Positions 46,705 to 57,088 are shown, counted from the stretch's first letter. The stretch is 64,000 nucleotides of DNA from Streptococcus mitis 17/34 (GCA_000430305.1 ASZZ01000003.1:62001-126000); one strand, 5' to 3'. Translations and numbers: made by a program. Notes: a model not told the origin generated them from the sequence alone.

Positions 46705-47748
46705 ATGGAAAAAAAGAAATTACGCATCAATATGTTGAGTTCAAGTGAGAAAGTAGCAGGACAAGGAGTTTCAGGTGCCTACCGTGAATTAGTTCGTCTT
46801 CTTCACCGTGATGCCAAGGACCAATTGATTGTTACAGAAAATCTTCCAATCGAGGCAGATGTGACTCACTTTCATACGATTGATTTCCCCTATTATTTAT
46901 CAACCTTCCAAAAGAAACGCTCAGGGAGAAAAATAGGCTATGTGCATTTCTTGCCTGATACACTTGAGGGGAGTTTGAAAATTCCATTTTTCTTAAAGGG
47001 AATTGTGAAACGCTATGTATTTTCTTTTTACAACCGGATGGAGCATTTGGTTGTGGTCAATCCTATGTTTATTGAGGATTTGGTGACCGCTGGTATTCCA
47101 CGTGAAAAAGTGACCTATATTCCTAACTTTGTAAACAAGGAAAAATGGCATCCTCTTCCACAAGAAGAGGTGGCTCGACTGCGCGCAGAGCTAGGTGTTA
47201 ATGACAATCAGTTTATCGTAGTTGGTGCAGGTCAAGTTCAGAAACGCAAAGGGATTGATGACTTTATCCGCCTTGCTGAAGAATTGCCCCACATTACCTT
47301 TATCTGGGCGGGTGGTTTCTCTTTTGGTGGCATGACAGATGGCTATGAACGCTATAAGAAAATAATGGAAAATCCCCCTAAAAACTTGATTTTTCCAGGT
47401 ATCGTGTCGCCAGAGCGGATGCGCGAATTGTATGCCCTAGCGGACCTTTTCTTGTTGCCTAGTTACAATGAGCTTTTTCCTATGACCATTTTAGAGGCTG
47501 CCAGTTGTGAAGCTCCTATTATGTTGCGTGATTTGGATCTTTATAAGGTGATTTTGGAGGGGAATTATCGCGCGACAGCAGATAGAGAAGAGATGAAAGA
47601 AGCTATTTTGGAATATCAAGCCAATCCTGCGGCCTTAAAAGAACTTAAAGAAAAGGCTAAGAATATTTCTAGAGAGTATTCAGAAGAGCATCTATTACAA
47701 ATCTGGTTGGACTTTTATGAGAAACAAGCCGCTTTAGGGAGAAAGTAA
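46705..47748 (+). CDS. cpoA: Glycosyltransferase CpoA (galactosyl-glucosyl-diacylglycerol synthase)
   Basis: GT4-family transferase. In pneumococcus CpoA adds galactose to monoglucosyl-diacylglycerol to form the second membrane glycolipid, and cpoA mutants show piperacillin resistance. It has 347 residues from ATG 46705 (MEKKKLRINMLSSSEK). GTB-fold signs: VGAGQVQKRKGIDDFIRLAEEL (donor domain) and LPSYNELFPMTILEAASC (EX7E motif). No Shine-Dalgarno is present, and the -10 TATAAT ends seven bases before the ATG, so the message looks leaderless. The partner synthase follows 15 bases later. Confidence 0.92.
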   Translation: MEKKKLRINMLSSSEKVAGQGVSGAYRELVRLLHRDAKDQLIVTENLPIEADVTHFHTIDFPYYLSTFQKKRSGRKIGYVHFLPDTLEGSLKIPFFLKGIVKRYVFSFYNRMEHLVVVNPMFIEDLVTAGIPREKVTYIPNFVNKEKWHPLPQEEVARLRAELGVNDNQFIVVGAGQVQKRKGIDDFIRLAEELPHITFIWAGGFSFGGMTDGYERYKKIMENPPKNLIFPGIVSPERMRELYALADLFLLPSYNELFPMTILEAASCEAPIMLRDLDLYKVILEGNYRATADREEMKEAILEYQANPAALKELKEKAKNISREYSEEHLLQIWLDFYEKQAALGRK

Positions 47749-47763
47749 AAAGTGAGGTAATCT

Positions 47764-49089
47764 ATGCGAATTGGTTTATTTACAGATACCTATTTTCCTC
47801 AGGTTTCAGGTGTAGCGACCAGTATTCGAACCTTGAAAACAGAGCTTGAAAAGCAGGGGCACGCTGTTTTTATCTTTACGACGACAGATAAGGATGTCAA
47901 TCGTTATGAAGATTGGCAAATTATCCGCATTCCAAGTGTTCCTTTTTTTGCTTTTAAGGATCGCCGCTTTGCCTATCGAGGTTTCAGCAAGGCACTGGAA
48001 ATTGCTAAACAGTATCAGCTGGATATCATTCATACTCAGACAGAATTTTCTCTTGGCTTGTTGGGGATTTGGATTGCGCGTGAATTGAAAATTCCAGTCA
48101 TCCATACCTATCACACCCAGTACGAAGACTATGTGCATTATATCGCTAAGGGGATGTTGATTCGTCCGAGTATGGTCAAGTACTTAGTAAGAGGTTTCTT
48201 GCATGATGTGGATGGGGTTATTTGCCCGAGTGAGATTGTTCGTGACTTGCTATCTGACTATAAAGTCAAGGTTGAAAAACGGGTCATTCCTACTGGTATT
48301 GAATTAGCCAAGTTTGAGCGTCCAGAAATCAAGCAAGAAAATCTAAAAGAACTACGTAGTAAATTAGGGATTCAAGATGATGAAAAGATGCTACTTAGTC
48401 TCTCCAGAATTTCCTATGAAAAAAATATTCAAGCAGTACTAGCAGCCTTTACAGAAGTTCTGAAAGAAGAAGACAAGGTCAAACTGGTGGTAGCTGGGGA
48501 TGGTCCTTATCTGGATGATCTCAAAGAGCAAGCCCAGAAATTAGAGATTCAAGACTCCGTTATCTTTACAGGGATGATTGCTCCTAGTGAGACGGCTCTT
48601 TACTATAAGGCGGCGGATTTCTTCATTTCAGCATCGACAAGTGAAACCCAAGGTTTGACCTACTTGGAAAGTTTAGCTAGTGGAACGCCTGTCATTGCTC
48701 ATGGAAATCCTTATCTGGACAATCTTATCAGTGATAAAATGTTTGGAACCTTGTACTATGGGGAACATGATTTAGCTGGAGCTATTTTAGAAGCTTTGAT
48801 TGCGACGCCGGACATGAATGATCATACCTTATCAGAGAAATTGTACGAGATTTCAGCTGAGAACTTTGGGAAACGAGTGCATGAGTTTTATCTGGATGCC
48901 ATTATTTCAAATAACTTCCAGAAAGATTTATCAAAAGATGATACGGTCAGTCAGCGTATTTTTAAGACAGTTTTGTATCTTCCGCAACAGGTGGTTGCTG
49001 TGCCCGTAAAAGAATCTAGACGCATGCTGAAGGCTTCAAAAACACAGTTAATCAGCATAAGAGATTATTGGAAAGACCATGAAGAATAG
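47764..49089 (+). CDS. 1,2-diacylglycerol 3-glucosyltransferase
   Basis: Makes monoglucosyl-diacylglycerol from diacylglycerol and UDP-glucose, the substrate of CpoA and the base of lipoteichoic acid anchor glycolipids. It has 441 residues. N-terminal acceptor domain MRIGLFTDTYFPQVSGVATSI with HTYHTQYEDYVHY; C-terminal donor domain with SRISYEKNIQAVLAAF, VVAGDGPYL and STSETQGLTYLESLASGTPV (EX7E). The basic C-terminal segment likely touches the membrane. It is paired with cpoA, as in pneumococcus. SD: AAAGTGAGG before ATG 47764. Confidence 0.9.
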   Translation: MRIGLFTDTYFPQVSGVATSIRTLKTELEKQGHAVFIFTTTDKDVNRYEDWQIIRIPSVPFFAFKDRRFAYRGFSKALEIAKQYQLDIIHTQTEFSLGLLGIWIARELKIPVIHTYHTQYEDYVHYIAKGMLIRPSMVKYLVRGFLHDVDGVICPSEIVRDLLSDYKVKVEKRVIPTGIELAKFERPEIKQENLKELRSKLGIQDDEKMLLSLSRISYEKNIQAVLAAFTEVLKEEDKVKLVVAGDGPYLDDLKEQAQKLEIQDSVIFTGMIAPSETALYYKAADFFISASTSETQGLTYLESLASGTPVIAHGNPYLDNLISDKMFGTLYYGEHDLAGAILEALIATPDMNDHTLSEKLYEISAENFGKRVHEFYLDAIISNNFQKDLSKDDTVSQRIFKTVLYLPQQVVAVPVKESRRMLKASKTQLISIRDYWKDHEE

Positions 49090-49103
49090 AAAGAGGAACA
49101 GCT

Positions 49104-49295
49104 ATGAAAAAACAATTAATGAGAAGCGGTCGTGATAAAAAGATTGCTGGTGTTTGTGCCGGAGTCGCCCATTATCTAGATATGGATCCAACTATCGTTC
49201 GAGTCATTTGGGGTGTCCTTGCTTGCTGTTACGGAGCTGGAATTGTAGCTTATATCATTTTATGGATTATCGCACCAGTAGCAACTGACTATTGA
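49104..49295 (+). CDS. PspC domain-containing small membrane protein
   Basis: A 63-residue protein with one PspC domain (KKIAGVCAGVAHYLDMDPTIVRVIWGVLACC) and a membrane segment at about residues 36-56. PspC-domain proteins are often tied to envelope stress sensing; no specific role is known here. It follows the glycolipid synthases by 14 bases behind AGAGGAAC, so membrane lipid synthesis and this sensor-like protein may be co-expressed. Confidence 0.88.
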   Translation: MKKQLMRSGRDKKIAGVCAGVAHYLDMDPTIVRVIWGVLACCYGAGIVAYIILWIIAPVATDY

Positions 49296-49353
49296 AAACT
49301 AGCTGAAATCATGCTAAGATAATAGAAAATAGAATGTAACAAAGGAGATAAAA

Positions 49354-49488
49354 ATGGCATTTGGAGATAATGGAAATCGTAAAAAAACTATGTTTGAGAA
49401 AATAACTTTAATTATCGTTGTTATTATGCTTTTAGCAAGTATTTTGGGTATTTTTGCAACTGCAATTGGTGCCCTCAGCAATCTATAA
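49354..49488 (+). CDS. DUF4044 family small membrane protein
   Basis: A 44-residue ORF (MAFGDNGNRKKTMFEK, then a hydrophobic helix through ALSNL) starting at ATG 49354 behind a good AAAGGAG. It has a polar positively charged N-terminus and one membrane helix (about residues 17-40). It resembles the DUF4044 streptococcal family, of unknown function. It was too short for ordinary ORF calling. Confidence 0.8.
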   Translation: MAFGDNGNRKKTMFEKITLIIVVIMLLASILGIFATAIGALSNL

Positions 49489-49510
49489 AATAGATTCAAG
49501 AAAATTTTGT

Positions 49511-49535
49511 GACTGGGATTTCCCAGCCCTTTTTT
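49511..49535 (+). terminator. Terminator before obgE
   Basis: CTGGG (49513-49517) pairs with CCCAG (49522-49526), followed by CCCTTTTTT. A short stem, so moderately strong. Confidence 0.6.
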
Positions 49536-49551
49536 AAAGTGAGAAGAAATA

Positions 49552-50862
49552 ATGAGTATGTTTTTAGATACAGCCAAGATTAAGGTCAAGGCTGGTAATG
49601 GTGGCGATGGTATGGTTGCCTTTCGCCGTGAAAAATATGTCCCTAATGGTGGTCCTTGGGGTGGTGATGGTGGACGTGGAGGCAATGTGGTCTTCGTTGT
49701 AGACGAAGGTTTGCGTACCTTGATGGACTTCCGCTACAATCGCCATTTTAAGGCTGATTCTGGTGAAAAAGGAATGACCAAAGGGATGCATGGTCGTGGT
49801 GCCGAGGACCTTAGAGTTCGTGTACCACAAGGAACGACTGTTCGTGATGCTGAGACTGGCAAGATCTTGACAGATTTGATTGAACACGGTCAAGAATTTA
49901 TTGTAGCCCACGGTGGTCGTGGTGGACGTGGAAATATTCGCTTTGCGACACCAAAAAATCCTGCACCTGAAATCTCTGAAAATGGAGAGCCAGGTCAGGA
50001 GCGTGAGTTACAATTGGAACTAAAAATCCTTGCAGATGTTGGTTTGGTTGGTTTCCCATCTGTAGGGAAATCAACACTTCTAAGTGTTATCACCTCAGCT
50101 AAACCTAAAATTGGTGCCTACCACTTTACCACTATTGTGCCAAATCTAGGTATGGTTCGTACCCAATCAGGTGAATCCTTTGCAGTAGCTGATTTACCAG
50201 GTTTGATTGAAGGGGCTAGTCAAGGTGTTGGTTTGGGAACTCAGTTCCTCCGTCACATTGAGCGTACACGTGTCATCCTTCACATCATTGATATGTCAGC
50301 TAGTGAAGGTCGTGATCCTTATGAGGACTACTTAGCTATCAATAAAGAGCTGGAGTCATACAATCTTCGTCTTATGGAACGTCCACAGATTATCGTAGCC
50401 AACAAAATGGACATGCCTGAGAGTCAGGAAAATCTTGCAGAATTTAAGAAAAAATTAGCTGAAAACTACGATGAATTTGAAGAGTTACCAGCAATCTTCC
50501 CGATTTCTGGTTTGACCAAGCAAGGTCTGGCAACGCTCTTGGATGCTACAGCTGAATTGTTAGACAAGACACCAGAATTCTTACTATACGACGAGTCAGA
50601 TATGGAAGAAGAAGCTTACTATGGCTTTGACGAGGAAGAGAAAGCATTTGAAATTAGTCGTGATGATGATGCAACATGGGTGCTTTCTGGTGAAAAACTC
50701 ATGAAACTCTTTAATATGACCAACTTTGATCGTGACGAATCAGTCATGAAATTTGCTCGTCAATTACGTGGTATGGGTGTTGATGAAGCCCTTCGTGCGC
50801 GTGGTGCTAAAGATGGTGACTTGGTCCGCATTGGTAAATTTGAGTTTGAATTTGTAGACTAG
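49552..50862 (+). CDS. obgE: GTPase ObgE/CgtA
   Basis: Essential GTPase for 50S assembly and stress/cell-cycle control. It has 436 residues. The glycine-rich OBG fold is residues 1-158 ([19 protein letters not shown]), the G domain follows with [21 protein letters not shown] and NKMD, and a C-terminal OCT domain occupies the last 80 residues. An acidic stretch ([19 protein letters not shown]) links the domains. A conserved small ORF follows 9 bases later. Confidence 0.97.
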   Translation: MSMFLDTAKIKVKAGNGGDGMVAFRREKYVPNGGPWGGDGGRGGNVVFVVDEGLRTLMDFRYNRHFKADSGEKGMTKGMHGRGAEDLRVRVPQGTTVRDAETGKILTDLIEHGQEFIVAHGGRGGRGNIRFATPKNPAPEISENGEPGQERELQLELKILADVGLVGFPSVGKSTLLSVITSAKPKIGAYHFTTIVPNLGMVRTQSGESFAVADLPGLIEGASQGVGLGTQFLRHIERTRVILHIIDMSASEGRDPYEDYLAINKELESYNLRLMERPQIIVANKMDMPESQENLAEFKKKLAENYDEFEELPAIFPISGLTKQGLATLLDATAELLDKTPEFLLYDESDMEEEAYYGFDEEEKAFEISRDDDATWVLSGEKLMKLFNMTNFDRDESVMKFARQLRGMGVDEALRARGAKDGDLVRIGKFEFEFVD

Positions 50863-50871
50863 GAGACTGGT

Positions 50872-51030
50872 ATGGGAGATAAACCGATATCTTTCCGAGA
50901 TGCGGATGGCAATTTTGTTTCCGCCGCAGACGTTTGGAATGAAAAGAAATTGGAAGAACTATTTAATCGTCTCAATCCAAATCGTGCCTTGAGATTAGCA
51001 CGAACTAAAAAAGAAAATCCATCACAGTAA
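50872..51030 (+). CDS. Conserved small protein of unknown function, downstream of obgE
   Basis: A 52-residue ORF (MGDKPISFRDADGNFVSAA, ending ARTKKENPSQ) with AGGAGAC before ATG 50872, nine bases after obgE. It has an acidic N-terminal half and a basic C-terminus, with no membrane segment. I recall a near-identical ORF at this place in pneumococcus; I do not know its function. Coupled expression with obgE suggests a ribosome- or stress-related role, but that is inference. Confidence 0.75.
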   Translation: MGDKPISFRDADGNFVSAADVWNEKKLEELFNRLNPNRALRLARTKKENPSQ

Positions 51031-51089
51031 AGAAGATAAAACTCCAATTATCAGTTAAGTTAACTGTAACAAATAGAAGCTAAGATCGA

Positions 51090-51118
51090 GAAAGGGCAAA
51101 GTTTGTCCTTTCTTTTAC
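51090..51118 (+). terminator. Terminator after the obgE operon
   Basis: GAAAGG pairs with CCTTTC, with GCAAA/TTTGT extending the stem inward, followed by CTTTTACTT. Confidence 0.75.
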
Positions 51119-51126
51119 TTGTAAAT

Positions 51127-51234
51127 TATAATATGTTGAAATGGAATATGAACAAATCGATTAGAGAATTCAAATCAAATTTCTAACAAGGATTTAGAAG
51201 TCGTATTGTCCTATTCCAGTTTCAAAATACTATA
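51127..51234. repeat. RUP-like element, copy B
   Basis: A 108-bp repeat with TATA at both ends and imperfect inverted ends (TATAATATGTTGAAATGGAATA; complement of TATAGTATTTTGAAACTGGAATA). It is the inverted partner of 20938-21047. ACAAATCGAT and TTTCTAACAA are shared with the RUP consensus as I recall it. It lies between the obgE operon and an amino-acid transporter, outside any gene. Confidence 0.75.
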
Positions 51235-51271
51235 CTTTTTCTATTGAAAAAGAATTTTTTTACAAAAATAG

Positions 51272-51300
51272 TTGGATATTTAGTTTATTTATGCTATAAT
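51272..51300 (+). promoter_or_regulatory. Promoter of the amino-acid ABC operon
   Basis: TTGGAT (51272-51277), 17-base spacer, TATAAT (51295-51300) with TGC extension; 28 bases before the permease start. Confidence 0.8.
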
Positions 51301-51328
51301 GGGAACAATTATTTTTAGGAGGTGCAGT

Positions 51329-51969
51329 ATGTCTTATTTGTTTGAGATATTACCGAGTTTATTGAGCGGTGCAAGCATGACTTTGCAGGTTTTTGCACTG
51401 GTCTTGATTTTTTCTATTCCCTTGGGCGTTTTGATTGCCTTTGCCTTGCAAGTCCATTGGAAGCCCCTCCATCATCTGATTAACATTTATATCTGGATTA
51501 TGCGGGGGACACCCTTGCTCTTGCAATTGATCTTTATCTATTATGTGTTACCAAGCATTGGGATTCGTTTGGATCGTCTTCCTGCTGCTATCATTGCCTT
51601 TGTTTTGAATTATGCAGCTTATTTTGCTGAAATCTTCCGTGGAGGGATTGATACCATTCCTAAAGGTCAATATGAGGCTGCCAAGGTCTTGAAGTTTAAT
51701 TCTTTTGATACAGTGCGTTATATTATTTTGCCTCAGGTGACCAAGATTGTTCTCCCTAGTGTATTTAATGAGGTTATGAGTTTGGTCAAGGATACCTCTC
51801 TGGTCTATGCTCTAGGAATTTCAGACCTTATCTTGCTAGTCGCACAGCTGCCAACCGTGATGCTAGTCTGGTTCCTATGTTCTTGGCAGGAGCCATTTAC
51901 TTGATTTTGATTGGGATTGTGACCATTCTTGCCAAAAAAGTTGAGAAGAAGTACAGTTACTATAGATAG
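51329..51969 (+). pseudogene. Polar amino-acid ABC transporter permease, frameshifted
   Basis: Membrane subunit of a His/Glu/Gln/Cys-type amino-acid importer (HisM family), 213 residues when repaired. The true start is ATG 51329 behind TAGGAGGTG. Membrane helices, RGTPLLLQLIFIYY and the EAA-like loop (PKGQYEAAKVLKFN) are visible. The frame breaks at about 51835, where TCTTGCTAG needs one more G (DLILASRTAANRDASLV). The rest continues to TAG 51967-51969. The ATPase and binding protein downstream are intact, so the error is probably in the sequence. Confidence 0.87.
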
Positions 51970-51978
51970 GAGGCTGCC

Positions 51979-52608
51979 ATGTTAGAATTACGAAATATCA
52001 ATAAAGTCTTTGGTGAAAAGCAAATTTTATCTAATTTCAGTCTAAAAATTCCTGAAAAGCAAATCCTGGCTATCGTTGGGCCTTCGGGTGGAGGGAAGAC
52101 AACCCTCTTACGTATGCTTGCAGGTCTTGAAACCATTGATTCAGGGCAAATCTTTTATAATGAAGAACCTTTAGAATTGGATGAACTGGAGAAGCGCAAT
52201 CTACTAGGATTTGTATTCCAAGATTTTCAACTTTTCCCTCATTTATCCGTTCTAGACAATTTGACCTTATCTCCTGTGAAAACCATGGGAATGAAGCAGG
52301 ATGAGGCTGAGAAGAAGGCGCGAGGTCTTTTGGAACAGTTAGGACTAGCAGGGCACGCAGATGTCTATCCATTTTCACTATCTGGTGGGCAAAAGCAGCG
52401 AGTAGCCTTGGCGCGTGCTATGATGATTGACCCGGAAATCATTGGCTACGATGAACCAACTTCTGCCCTAGATCCAGAATTACGCTTGGAAGTGGAAAAA
52501 CTGATCTTGCAAAATAGGGAACTTGGCATGACACAGATTGTGGTTACCCATGATTTGCAGTTTGCGAAAAATATCGCAGATCAGATTCTCAAGGTTGAGC
52601 CCAAGTAG
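51979..52608 (+). CDS. Polar amino-acid ABC transporter ATPase
   Basis: GlnQ/HisP-type ATPase, 209 residues (slightly short). Walker A is GPSGGGKTTLL (residues about 35-45), signature LSGGQKQRVALARAM, Walker B IIGYDEPTSALD and switch histidine VVTHDLQFA. It starts at ATG 51979 behind TAGGAGG, 9 bases after the permease, and is followed 9 bases later by the binding protein. Confidence 0.93.
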   Translation: MLELRNINKVFGEKQILSNFSLKIPEKQILAIVGPSGGGKTTLLRMLAGLETIDSGQIFYNEEPLELDELEKRNLLGFVFQDFQLFPHLSVLDNLTLSPVKTMGMKQDEAEKKARGLLEQLGLAGHADVYPFSLSGGQKQRVALARAMMIDPEIIGYDEPTSALDPELRLEVEKLILQNRELGMTQIVVTHDLQFAKNIADQILKVEPK

Positions 52609-52617
52609 GAGGTGCTA

Positions 52618-53457
52618 ATGACTAATAAGAAAATTGCTTTAGTATTGGTTTCGCTCCTAACCCTCTTTTTAACTGCATGTACTCAGAAGGCTAGTGATCC
52701 AAAGCAGGATAACTGGGATAAGTATCAAGAGCAGGGGAGTATAACCATTGGTTTTGACAATACCTTCGTACCTATGGGATTTGAAGAAAAGAATGGCCAA
52801 TATACAGGATTTGATATTGATTTGGCACAAGCTGTCTCAGAAAAATTAAGTGTTAAGGTGCAATTTCAACCAATTGACTGGGATATGAAGGAGACGGAAC
52901 TGCAAAATGGAACCATAGACGCCATCTGGAATGGTTATTCTGCGACTGATGAACGCCGAGAGAAAGTTGTCTTTAGCATTCCTTATATGGAAAATCAGCA
53001 GGTTTTGGTTGCTAAGAAAAGACAGCAGATTCATTCGGTAGAGGATATGAAGGATAAGACCTTGGGAGCGCAAGCCGGTTCATCTGGTTATCTTGACTTT
53101 GAGGCCCAGCCAGATTTACTGAAAAATCGTGTCAAAGACCAGAAGGCTAATCAGTACCAGAGTTTTAATGAGGCCTTGATTGATTTGAAAAATGACCGGA
53201 TTGATGCCTTGTTGATTGACCGAGTGTATGCTAATTACTATCTCCAGTCTGAAGGTATATTAAGTGATTACAATGTTTTTTCAGCAGGATTTGAAAGTGA
53301 ATCTTTTGCGGTCGGAGTTAGACCTGCTGACAAAAGATTACTACAAGCTTTAAACCAAGCTTTTGTTCAACTTTACCAAGAAGGGAAGTTCCAAAAAATT
53401 AGCCAAAAATGGTTTGGAGAAGATGTAGCAACCAAAGAAGTGAAAAGTAGAGATTGA
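52618..53457 (+). CDS. Amino-acid ABC transporter substrate-binding lipoprotein
   Basis: Type II periplasmic-binding-fold lipoprotein, 279 residues. The signal ends FLTACTQK with Cys21 as anchor. SITIGFDNTFVPMGFEEKNGQYTGFDIDLAQAV is the solute-binding family 3 signature. ATG 52618 is preferred to GTG 52612 because the AGGAGG site overlaps the latter. The cargo is an amino acid of the cystine/glutamine/histidine class, not resolved by sequence. The stop codon lies inside the terminator stem. Confidence 0.92.
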   Translation: MTNKKIALVLVSLLTLFLTACTQKASDPKQDNWDKYQEQGSITIGFDNTFVPMGFEEKNGQYTGFDIDLAQAVSEKLSVKVQFQPIDWDMKETELQNGTIDAIWNGYSATDERREKVVFSIPYMENQQVLVAKKRQQIHSVEDMKDKTLGAQAGSSGYLDFEAQPDLLKNRVKDQKANQYQSFNEALIDLKNDRIDALLIDRVYANYYLQSEGILSDYNVFSAGFESESFAVGVRPADKRLLQALNQAFVQLYQEGKFQKISQKWFGEDVATKEVKSRD

Positions 53458-53477
53458 GTGTTTCCTCAATCTCTTTT
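53451..53477 (+). terminator. Terminator of the amino-acid ABC operon
   Basis: AGATTGAG (53451-53458) pairs with CTCAATCT (53465-53472), then a T-run. It contains the last codons and stop of the binding-protein gene. Confidence 0.8.
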
Positions 53478-53485
53478 TGCATCGA

Positions 53486-53512
53486 AAAATCCCCTGACAA
53501 GAGTCAGAGGAT
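53486..53512 (-). terminator. Terminator of lysS
   Basis: Read on the minus strand: CCTCTGAC and GTCAGGGG pair around a TCTT loop, followed by ATTTTT. Confidence 0.8.
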
Positions 53513-53519
53513 AAGAGTA

Positions 53520-55019
<1,500 letters not shown>

Positions 55020-55068
55020 CTAGTTTTACTCAAAATTGAATACGATGAGTCATTTTTGCGATACTTCC

Positions 55069-55077
55069 ATTTTATCA
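55069..55077 (-). promoter_or_regulatory. lysS promoter, extended -10
   Basis: On the minus strand TGATAAAAT, about 60 bases before the lysS start. The -35 is unclear. Confidence 0.5.
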
Positions 55078-55113
55078 TAAATAAGCAAGAAATTCACGGA
55101 TAATCTTTCAAAA

Positions 55114-55145
55114 CTAAAAAGAACTTGACGCTAAAATCAAGTTCT
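55114..55145 (-). terminator. Terminator of the phosphoglycerate-mutase-like gene
   Basis: On the minus strand AGAACTTGA pairs with TCAAGTTCT around an 8-base loop, followed by five T (plus-strand A-run at 55114-55119). It lies right after the stop codon. Confidence 0.8.
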
Positions 55146-55146
55146 G

Positions 55147-55764
55147 TTATTGATAGGAAGTATCATTCCAAGTATTGAGAGTGAATGTTTCAAAATCATG
55201 GGTTTCAAGAATGGTCAGGCTGGCATTTGCTAGACCGCCATCTTTACGAAGAAGAGGTTCTTTATAACCTAAAAGAGTACGGAGACTGGCAGTAAGATTA
55301 GCGCCGTGGCCGACAATTAGAATACGCTCAGCCGGACTATCTTTGAGTGATTTGATAAATTGGATGGTCCGTTGAGTTGTGCTATGGAGGGATTCAGCTC
55401 CAAACATTTGAGTGTCAAACTTGGCAAGATTCGTACGGAAAGCCTGGATTTGTTGCGGGTAAATAGCTTCCAAAGTTGCGATTTTCAAACCTTCTAATTT
55501 CCCCAGCTGCCATTCACGGAGATTAGGAACACTTTCTAAAGGACAGGGCGTCTGGAGTTGACTTTGGATAATTTCAGCAGATTTGATTGCTCGAGGTAAA
55601 TCACTTGAATAAATTTGTTCAAAAGGAATTTCCTTGAGATACTGACCAAGTTTTTTAAGGGTTTCAATAGATTCAGGAAGTAGGGGAGAATCTCCACTAG
55701 CACCTTGAAAGCGTCCTTCCTGATTCCAGACTGTACGGCCATGGCGGACAAAGTATAGTTTCAT
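55147..55764 (-). CDS. Histidine phosphatase / phosphoglycerate mutase family protein
   Basis: A 205-residue member of the cofactor-dependent mutase superfamily. The phosphorylated His8 lies in FVRHGRTVWNQEGRFQG, and the second catalytic His in IVGHGANLT. SSDLPRAIKSAEII is typical of the GpmB-like phosphatase branch, so it may be a phosphatase rather than a glycolytic mutase. It overlaps ebsC by one base and follows popT and ebsC on the minus strand. Confidence 0.88.
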   Translation of the reverse strand: MKLYFVRHGRTVWNQEGRFQGASGDSPLLPESIETLKKLGQYLKEIPFEQIYSSDLPRAIKSAEIIQSQLQTPCPLESVPNLREWQLGKLEGLKIATLEAIYPQQIQAFRTNLAKFDTQMFGAESLHSTTQRTIQFIKSLKDSPAERILIVGHGANLTASLRTLLGYKEPLLRKDGGLANASLTILETHDFETFTLNTWNDTSYQ

Positions 55765-56246
55765 TACTTGCTGTCCTCCAAGATATCTTCAAAGTCAGCC
55801 TTTACAAAGCTAGCCAAGTCTTGTGGTGCGACGATAATGCTGTGACCAACTTCGCCTGCAGAGACAATCATTTGATCCAAGTCTAGAGCAATCTGATCGA
55901 TAAAAATGGGATAATTGTGTTTCTGACGAATACCGACAGGATTATTGGCTCCATGAATATAACCTGTTGTTTTTTCCAAGTCTTTTTGAGGAATCATGCT
56001 CACTTTTTTATTGCCAGAAATTTTAGCTAGTTTCTTTTCAGACAAGTGTTGAGTGATGGGAAGAATTCCGATAATCGGTCCGGTCTTATCTCCTAAAAGA
56101 GCCAAGGTTTTGAAAATCTGATCTCGTTCATAACCTTGCGGAAGTTCTCCTTCCAGAGCATTGATTTGAATTCCCTGATGTGAGATACCTGCTTTAGACA
56201 GGATTTGTTCCACCAATGTTTTTTTGATTTTAACTTTTTTTGCCAT
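55764..56246 (-). CDS. ybaK: Cys-tRNA(Pro)/Cys-tRNA(Cys) deacylase YbaK/EbsC
   Basis: Hydrolyses tRNA-Pro mischarged with cysteine, a translation proofreading factor. It has 160 residues. TTGYIHGANNPVGIRQKHNYPIFID is the YbaK substrate loop, and the lysine-rich N-terminus (MAKKVKIKKT) is family-typical. The gene is also named ebsC in enterococci. It is in an operon with popT upstream and the mutase-like gene downstream, with one-base overlaps at both ends. Confidence 0.92.
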   Translation of the reverse strand: MAKKVKIKKTLVEQILSKAGISHQGIQINALEGELPQGYERDQIFKTLALLGDKTGPIIGILPITQHLSEKKLAKISGNKKVSMIPQKDLEKTTGYIHGANNPVGIRQKHNYPIFIDQIALDLDQMIVSAGEVGHSIIVAPQDLASFVKADFEDILEDSK

Positions 56247-57088
56247 TATTTATACTTATCCTCCAATTGGCTCATCCAAATACCAAGCCAGATTCCCAAG
56301 GCAAAGAAGAAGGCGATGATGACATACCCAACAAGTGAAAGGCCTGTGTATTGGATGCTTTCAGCGTTTCCTGCATTTGGAATCAAGATCAAAAGGGTAC
56401 TTGATAGGACGATCCCGATGATGAAATGATAGACGCGTGAGTGGTAGTTGTTTAAGGCATAATCCATCAATTTTGAAAAAACGATAAGAGTGGCACCCGC
56501 CCCAATTCCAATCGGGAAGAAGGTTCCCAAGAGGTCAAAGGTTTTAAAACCAGTCAACATAGGAGCATAGAGTCCCAAAATCAAAAGTAGATTTGATGGA
56601 CTGAGACCAGGAACCAATACTCCAAGAGCCAATAGTAGCCCTGCTAGGACGAAATTAAGAAAGCTGGCGCTTAAGGTTCCAACAACAAAATTTAAGGAAT
56701 AGAGACCTAGTCCAGAAATGATAAAGGTGGCCCAGAACCAAGCTAAATCAATCTTGTCTCGGTCAGATTCTCGAGTTGATTCTTTTAGTAGGCTCGGAAC
56801 AGTACCAATGATGGCCCCTGCAAAGCTCCATAAGACAAAGACCTGATAATTTTCAAGCAGGTATTCAATCGGATAAGAAAATAAGCCGATTCCCAGAAGC
56901 ATACCGATGGCAACTGGAATAAAGTACAAAACATTTTCTTTAAAGTCTTTAAAGGGGTGGGCCAGAAAGCCAATCATTCGTTCATAAATCCCTAAGATTG
57001 CTGCTAGAACCCCTCCGGAAATTCCCGGTAGGATAAAACCAAGAGCAATCACAATCCCTTTAATAAGGCGTGCTAACCACGAGAGCAT
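56246..57088 (-). CDS. popT: DUF368 undecaprenyl phosphate translocase PopT
   Basis: Integral membrane protein of the DUF368 family, members of which move undecaprenyl phosphate back across the membrane for reuse in envelope synthesis. It has 280 residues and about eight membrane helices. Family motifs are IPGISGGVLAAILGIYERMI near the N-terminus and the repeated VPGLSPSNLLLILGLY in the second half. A GGAGGAAAA site precedes the start. It leads the operon popT-ybaK-mutase. Confidence 0.9.
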   Translation of the reverse strand: MLSWLARLIKGIVIALGFILPGISGGVLAAILGIYERMIGFLAHPFKDFKENVLYFIPVAIGMLLGIGLFSYPIEYLLENYQVFVLWSFAGAIIGTVPSLLKESTRESDRDKIDLAWFWATFIISGLGLYSLNFVVGTLSASFLNFVLAGLLLALGVLVPGLSPSNLLLILGLYAPMLTGFKTFDLLGTFFPIGIGAGATLIVFSKLMDYALNNYHSRVYHFIIGIVLSSTLLILIPNAGNAESIQYTGLSLVGYVIIAFFFALGIWLGIWMSQLEDKYK

